NCBI GenBank assembly: GCA_035938265.1
Contig: DASZHA010000084.1
Span: 1 to 47,182, forward strand
Direction: 5' to 3'
DNA from: DASZHA01 sp035938265
GTDB lineage: Bacteria > Chloroflexota > Dormibacteria > DASZGP01
Length of the DNA stretch: 47,182 nt
Position 1 is the stretch's first letter. The number at the start of each line of letters is the position of its first letter. Below the pieces are notes generated by a model. It saw only the letters and a list, made by a program, of their open reading frames with translations, made no database searches and was not told the DNA's origin. This document shows, one piece after another, positions 45,105 to 47,182 of this stretch. Both the position numbers and the translations under genes were made by a program.

Positions 45105-47182
45105 GCGTCGTTGGCGTAGGCCAGGACGGCTGCGCCCTGTACGCGGCCGCGGCTGCGCTTCTCGGCGGTCAGCCAGGTCTCGGCCCGGCCGAGCAGCTGA
45201 CCGAACTCCTCGTCGCCGTTCCACTCTGCCGCGCCCGAGCAGAACTCGACCACGCAGTCGAGGTCCGCGGCGGCCGCCGGCAGGGCGGCTTCGACGCGCT
45301 CGACGATTCGGCAGGCATCCTGCAGGGTCGCCTCCACCATCAGGGCGGCGAAGCGGTCGCCACTGAGCCGCACCGCGATGTCGCCGGCGCGCAGCTGCGA
45401 CGCCAGTACCGTGCTCAGTGTCTTCACCGCGCCGTCGCCGGTGTCGTGGCCGAAGGTCTCGTTGATCGCGCCCAGGCCGTCGATGTCGAAGACGGTCACG
45501 GTCAGCGGCCAGGCGCGCTTGCGCATCGCGATGCGGGCGCGGCGCTCCAGCTCGGCGCGGTTGGGCAGGCCGGTCATGACGTCGGTCCGCACCGTGAGGT
45601 CGCCCTCGCCGGCCATCGCCTCGGCCTCCGCCGCCAGCACCATCCAGTATTCAGCGCTGTTGGACTGCAGCCTAGCGCCGACCATCTCCACGGCCATGTC
45701 GGTGGCGTCGGCCCGCCGTAGCCGGGTGACCCGCCTGCCGTTGATGAAGCTCTGCGGGGAGGCCATCTGCGGCTCCTCGTCGGCGCAGACCTCGAGCCAG
45801 GACCGGCCCTGGACCTCGACCTCGCGCCAGCCGGTGGCCCGTTCGGCGGCCGGGTTGGCGGCGACGATGCGCAGTCCCTCGTCAAGGATGAACACCGGCT
45901 GCCGAGCGCCGAGGAACGTCTCGTTGACCGCCTCCAGCGGCGACCCGGTCGCCTCGGCCGTCTCGTCCGCCCCACGACGAACGAGGTCGGATATGGGGCT
46001 CCGGCTGAGCTCGATGTCCAGCGCGGAGTTGCGCATCACCAGGTGCTTGCGGTCGGCGCTTAGGATGCCACTGAACGCCTCCACCACCTGGCGGTCCCAT
46101 TGCGTACCGGCTCCAGCGGCAAGCTCCATCAGGACCTCGTCAGGGGACATCCCCCTGCGATATGGCCGGTCCGACACCATCGCCTCGGTGGCCTCGACCA
46201 CGCTGACAATGCGGGCGCCGATGGGGATGTCTTCGCCCGCGATGCCGCGCGGGTAGCCGGTGCCGTCGTACTCCTCGTGGTGGCTCCAGACGATCTCGGC
46301 GACCTCTTCGAAATGGGGCAGGTTGCTGAGCAGCTGGTAGCCGATGTTGCAGTGTTGCTTGATCTCGTCGTACTCGTCGTCGGTCAGGCGCCCCGGCTTG
46401 TTGAGGATCGCTGCCGACACCCCGATCTTGCCGAGGTCGTGCAGCAGCGCACCCAGTTCGGCCAGCCGCACCTCGCGGGCCGGCAGGCCCAGCTTGCGCG
46501 CCACCTGCCCGGCGTATTTCGACGCCTGCACTGAGTGGCCGTAGAGGAAGATGTCGTTAGCGTCGATGACCGCCGCCAGGGTCTTGAGCAGGCCCTCGTT
46601 GGTATGGTCCAGCTCGTCATTGGCGGCCGACAGGCGCCGGTTGGCCTCGTCCGCCTCGGCGTGGGCTACCCGGAGCTCTGTCATTTGCTTGCCGACCCGC
46701 CGCGTGTACTGGCGCATCGCCTCGCGCATCGCGAACAGCGGGGCGATGTAAACGGCGGCGCCGGCCCAGCCGAAGAGCAGGTATGCGGTGCCAAGGGAGA
46801 AGCCCAGGGTGGCCGAGATCAGCACCTGCGCTGGGATCCACCGCAGGTCCTCCCATATGGAGGCCAGGCTGCGGCCGGTGCTGATCTTGATGACACCAAC
46901 CAGGAGGGGGAATGCGATGCCGAGGTAGGTCAGCAAGCAGGCGCCGGCAGCGAGCACATCGGGGATGGTCCACTGCCCGCTGGTCAAGCCGCCACCGAAG
47001 CCGGTGAAGGCCAGCCCGCCGAGTCCGCAGGCGAGGGCAAAAAGGCCGGCGTTAAACGCGCGTTTGATGATCGGCAGGCGATGACGTCCGATGATGCCAC
47101 CGGCCAGGCCGGCGCAGAGCCCGCTGGCGGCGGCCGCCTCGGGGCCGATGGCCACCGCCCCCGCCACCCCAACCGCCCAAGA
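45101..47182 (-). CDS. Membrane HD-GYP phosphodiesterase with PAS and degenerate GGDEF domains (5' end beyond window)
   Basis: At least 693 aa. The frame is open to the window edge (SWAVGVAGAVAIGP before the first possible GTG 47167), and the hydrophobic N-terminus appears cut, so the start is outside. About five or six membrane helices (to about residue 165 of the visible part), a helical signalling linker, then HD-GYP: LLHDLGKIGVSAAILNKPG and HHEEYDGTGYPRGIAGEDIPIGARI, all catalytic residues present, so c-di-GMP hydrolysis is expected. A PAS domain follows (PVFILDEGLRIVAANPAAERATG), then GGDEF with DVMTGLPNRAELERR and FDIDGLGAINETFGHDTGD but SGDRF in place of GGDEF, so the cyclase is probably inactive and regulatory. 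The order HD-GYP before GGDEF is the reverse of the common one. Confidence 0.88.
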   Translation of the reverse strand, partial: SWAVGVAGAVAIGPEAAAASGLCAGLAGGIIGRHRLPIIKRAFNAGLFALACGLGGLAFTGFGGGLTSGQWTIPDVLAAGACLLTYLGIAFPLLVGVIKISTGRSLASIWEDLRWIPAQVLISATLGFSLGTAYLLFGWAGAAVYIAPLFAMREAMRQYTRRVGKQMTELRVAHAEADEANRRLSAANDELDHTNEGLLKTLAAVIDANDIFLYGHSVQASKYAGQVARKLGLPAREVRLAELGALLHDLGKIGVSAAILNKPGRLTDDEYDEIKQHCNIGYQLLSNLPHFEEVAEIVWSHHEEYDGTGYPRGIAGEDIPIGARIVSVVEATEAMVSDRPYRRGMSPDEVLMELAAGAGTQWDRQVVEAFSGILSADRKHLVMRNSALDIELSRSPISDLVRRGADETAEATGSPLEAVNETFLGARQPVFILDEGLRIVAANPAAERATGWREVEVQGRSWLEVCADEEPQMASPQSFINGRRVTRLRRADATDMAVEMVGARLQSNSAEYWMVLAAEAEAMAGEGDLTVRTDVMTGLPNRAELERRARIAMRKRAWPLTVTVFDIDGLGAINETFGHDTGDGAVKTLSTVLASQLRAGDIAVRLSGDRFAALMVEATLQDACRIVERVEAALPAAAADLDCVVEFCSGAAEWNGDEEFGQLLGRAETWLTAEKRSRGRVQGAAVLAYANDA

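Noticed and set aside
1..47182. CRISPR arrays, insertion sequences, prophage or integrase genes
   Set aside because: No regularly spaced direct repeats, transposase, integrase or phage structural genes were seen.

Overview
The window is high-GC (roughly two thirds G+C by eye), densely coded bacterial chromosome. It carries 44 protein genes (43 complete, one running off the end), two candidate leader mini-ORFs, two tRNA genes and one likely independent structured RNA. Gene content suggests a Gram-positive-like (monoderm) lineage of the Chloroflexota/Dormibacterota/Actinomycetota neighbourhood. The evidence is an HspR-type MerR repressor, OtsB, GT39- and GT87-type membrane glycosyltransferases, an extracytoplasmic molybdoenzyme, a sortase with VPNTG/APNTG/LPNTA-type substrates, and many genes with a TANNNT hexamer 6-9 nt before the start codon, as in leaderless transcription. 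No rRNA or phylogenetic marker is present, so the phylum is an inference.

Layout. 1-474: nothing convincing. 475-2085 (minus): receiver-only response regulator, HspR-like repressor and trehalose-6-phosphate phosphatase, preceded by a possible 13-codon leader. 2518-5878 (plus): class A penicillin-binding protein, two small DsrE-fold proteins, Rrf2 regulator. 5892-11335 (minus): two polytopic glycosyltransferases behind two CBS-domain proteins, then a cytochrome b561-like subunit with a sulfite-oxidase-fold molybdoenzyme. 11403-14948 (plus): zinc-ribbon proteins, acyltransferase-3, GT87-type glycosyltransferase, with tRNA-Gln(CTG) on the other strand. 14900-19888 (minus): gltX followed by a MacB/FtsX-type ABC permease and ATPase, and an Ala/Pro-rich membrane-anchored protein.

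20135-25476 (plus) is a surface-protein cassette: VPNTG-anchored secreted protein, sortase, IPT/TIG-repeat membrane protein, papain-fold peptidase. It is followed by CTCCACAG repeats and a roughly 170-nt structured RNA with its own promoter and terminal T-run. 25864-29509: tRNA-Glu(TTC), Ca2+/cation antiporter, a ClpP homologue lacking the whole catalytic triad, and a DHA2-type exporter. 29596-31602: four-repeat surface protein ending in an APNTG sorting signal. 31802-34930: quinone oxidoreductase and a two-domain fatty acyl-CoA reductase. 34927-37955: membrane SGNH hydrolase, three small membrane proteins, DUF427. 37965-43550 (minus): two divergent ceramidase-like secreted proteins with LPNSS/LPNTA-like C-termini and a secreted propeller-like protein. 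43615-45104 (plus): IMPase/HisN-type phosphatase and a peroxiredoxin-like gene. 45101-47182 (minus): TM-HD-GYP-PAS-degenerate-GGDEF protein, 5' end outside the window.

The most notable item is the peroxiredoxin-like gene at 44409-45104. A single in-frame TGA replaces the first Cys of its CxxC active site, and a perfect GC-rich hairpin with an AGTT loop starts 18 nt downstream: the layout of a selenocysteine codon with a bacterial SECIS element. Also notable are two genes that seem to start at CTG inside a CTGA stop/start overlap (otsB and a ceramidase-like gene), a glycosyltransferase ORF with no canonical start but a promoter placed so the transcript would begin at ATC, the structured RNA, and the sortase cassette.
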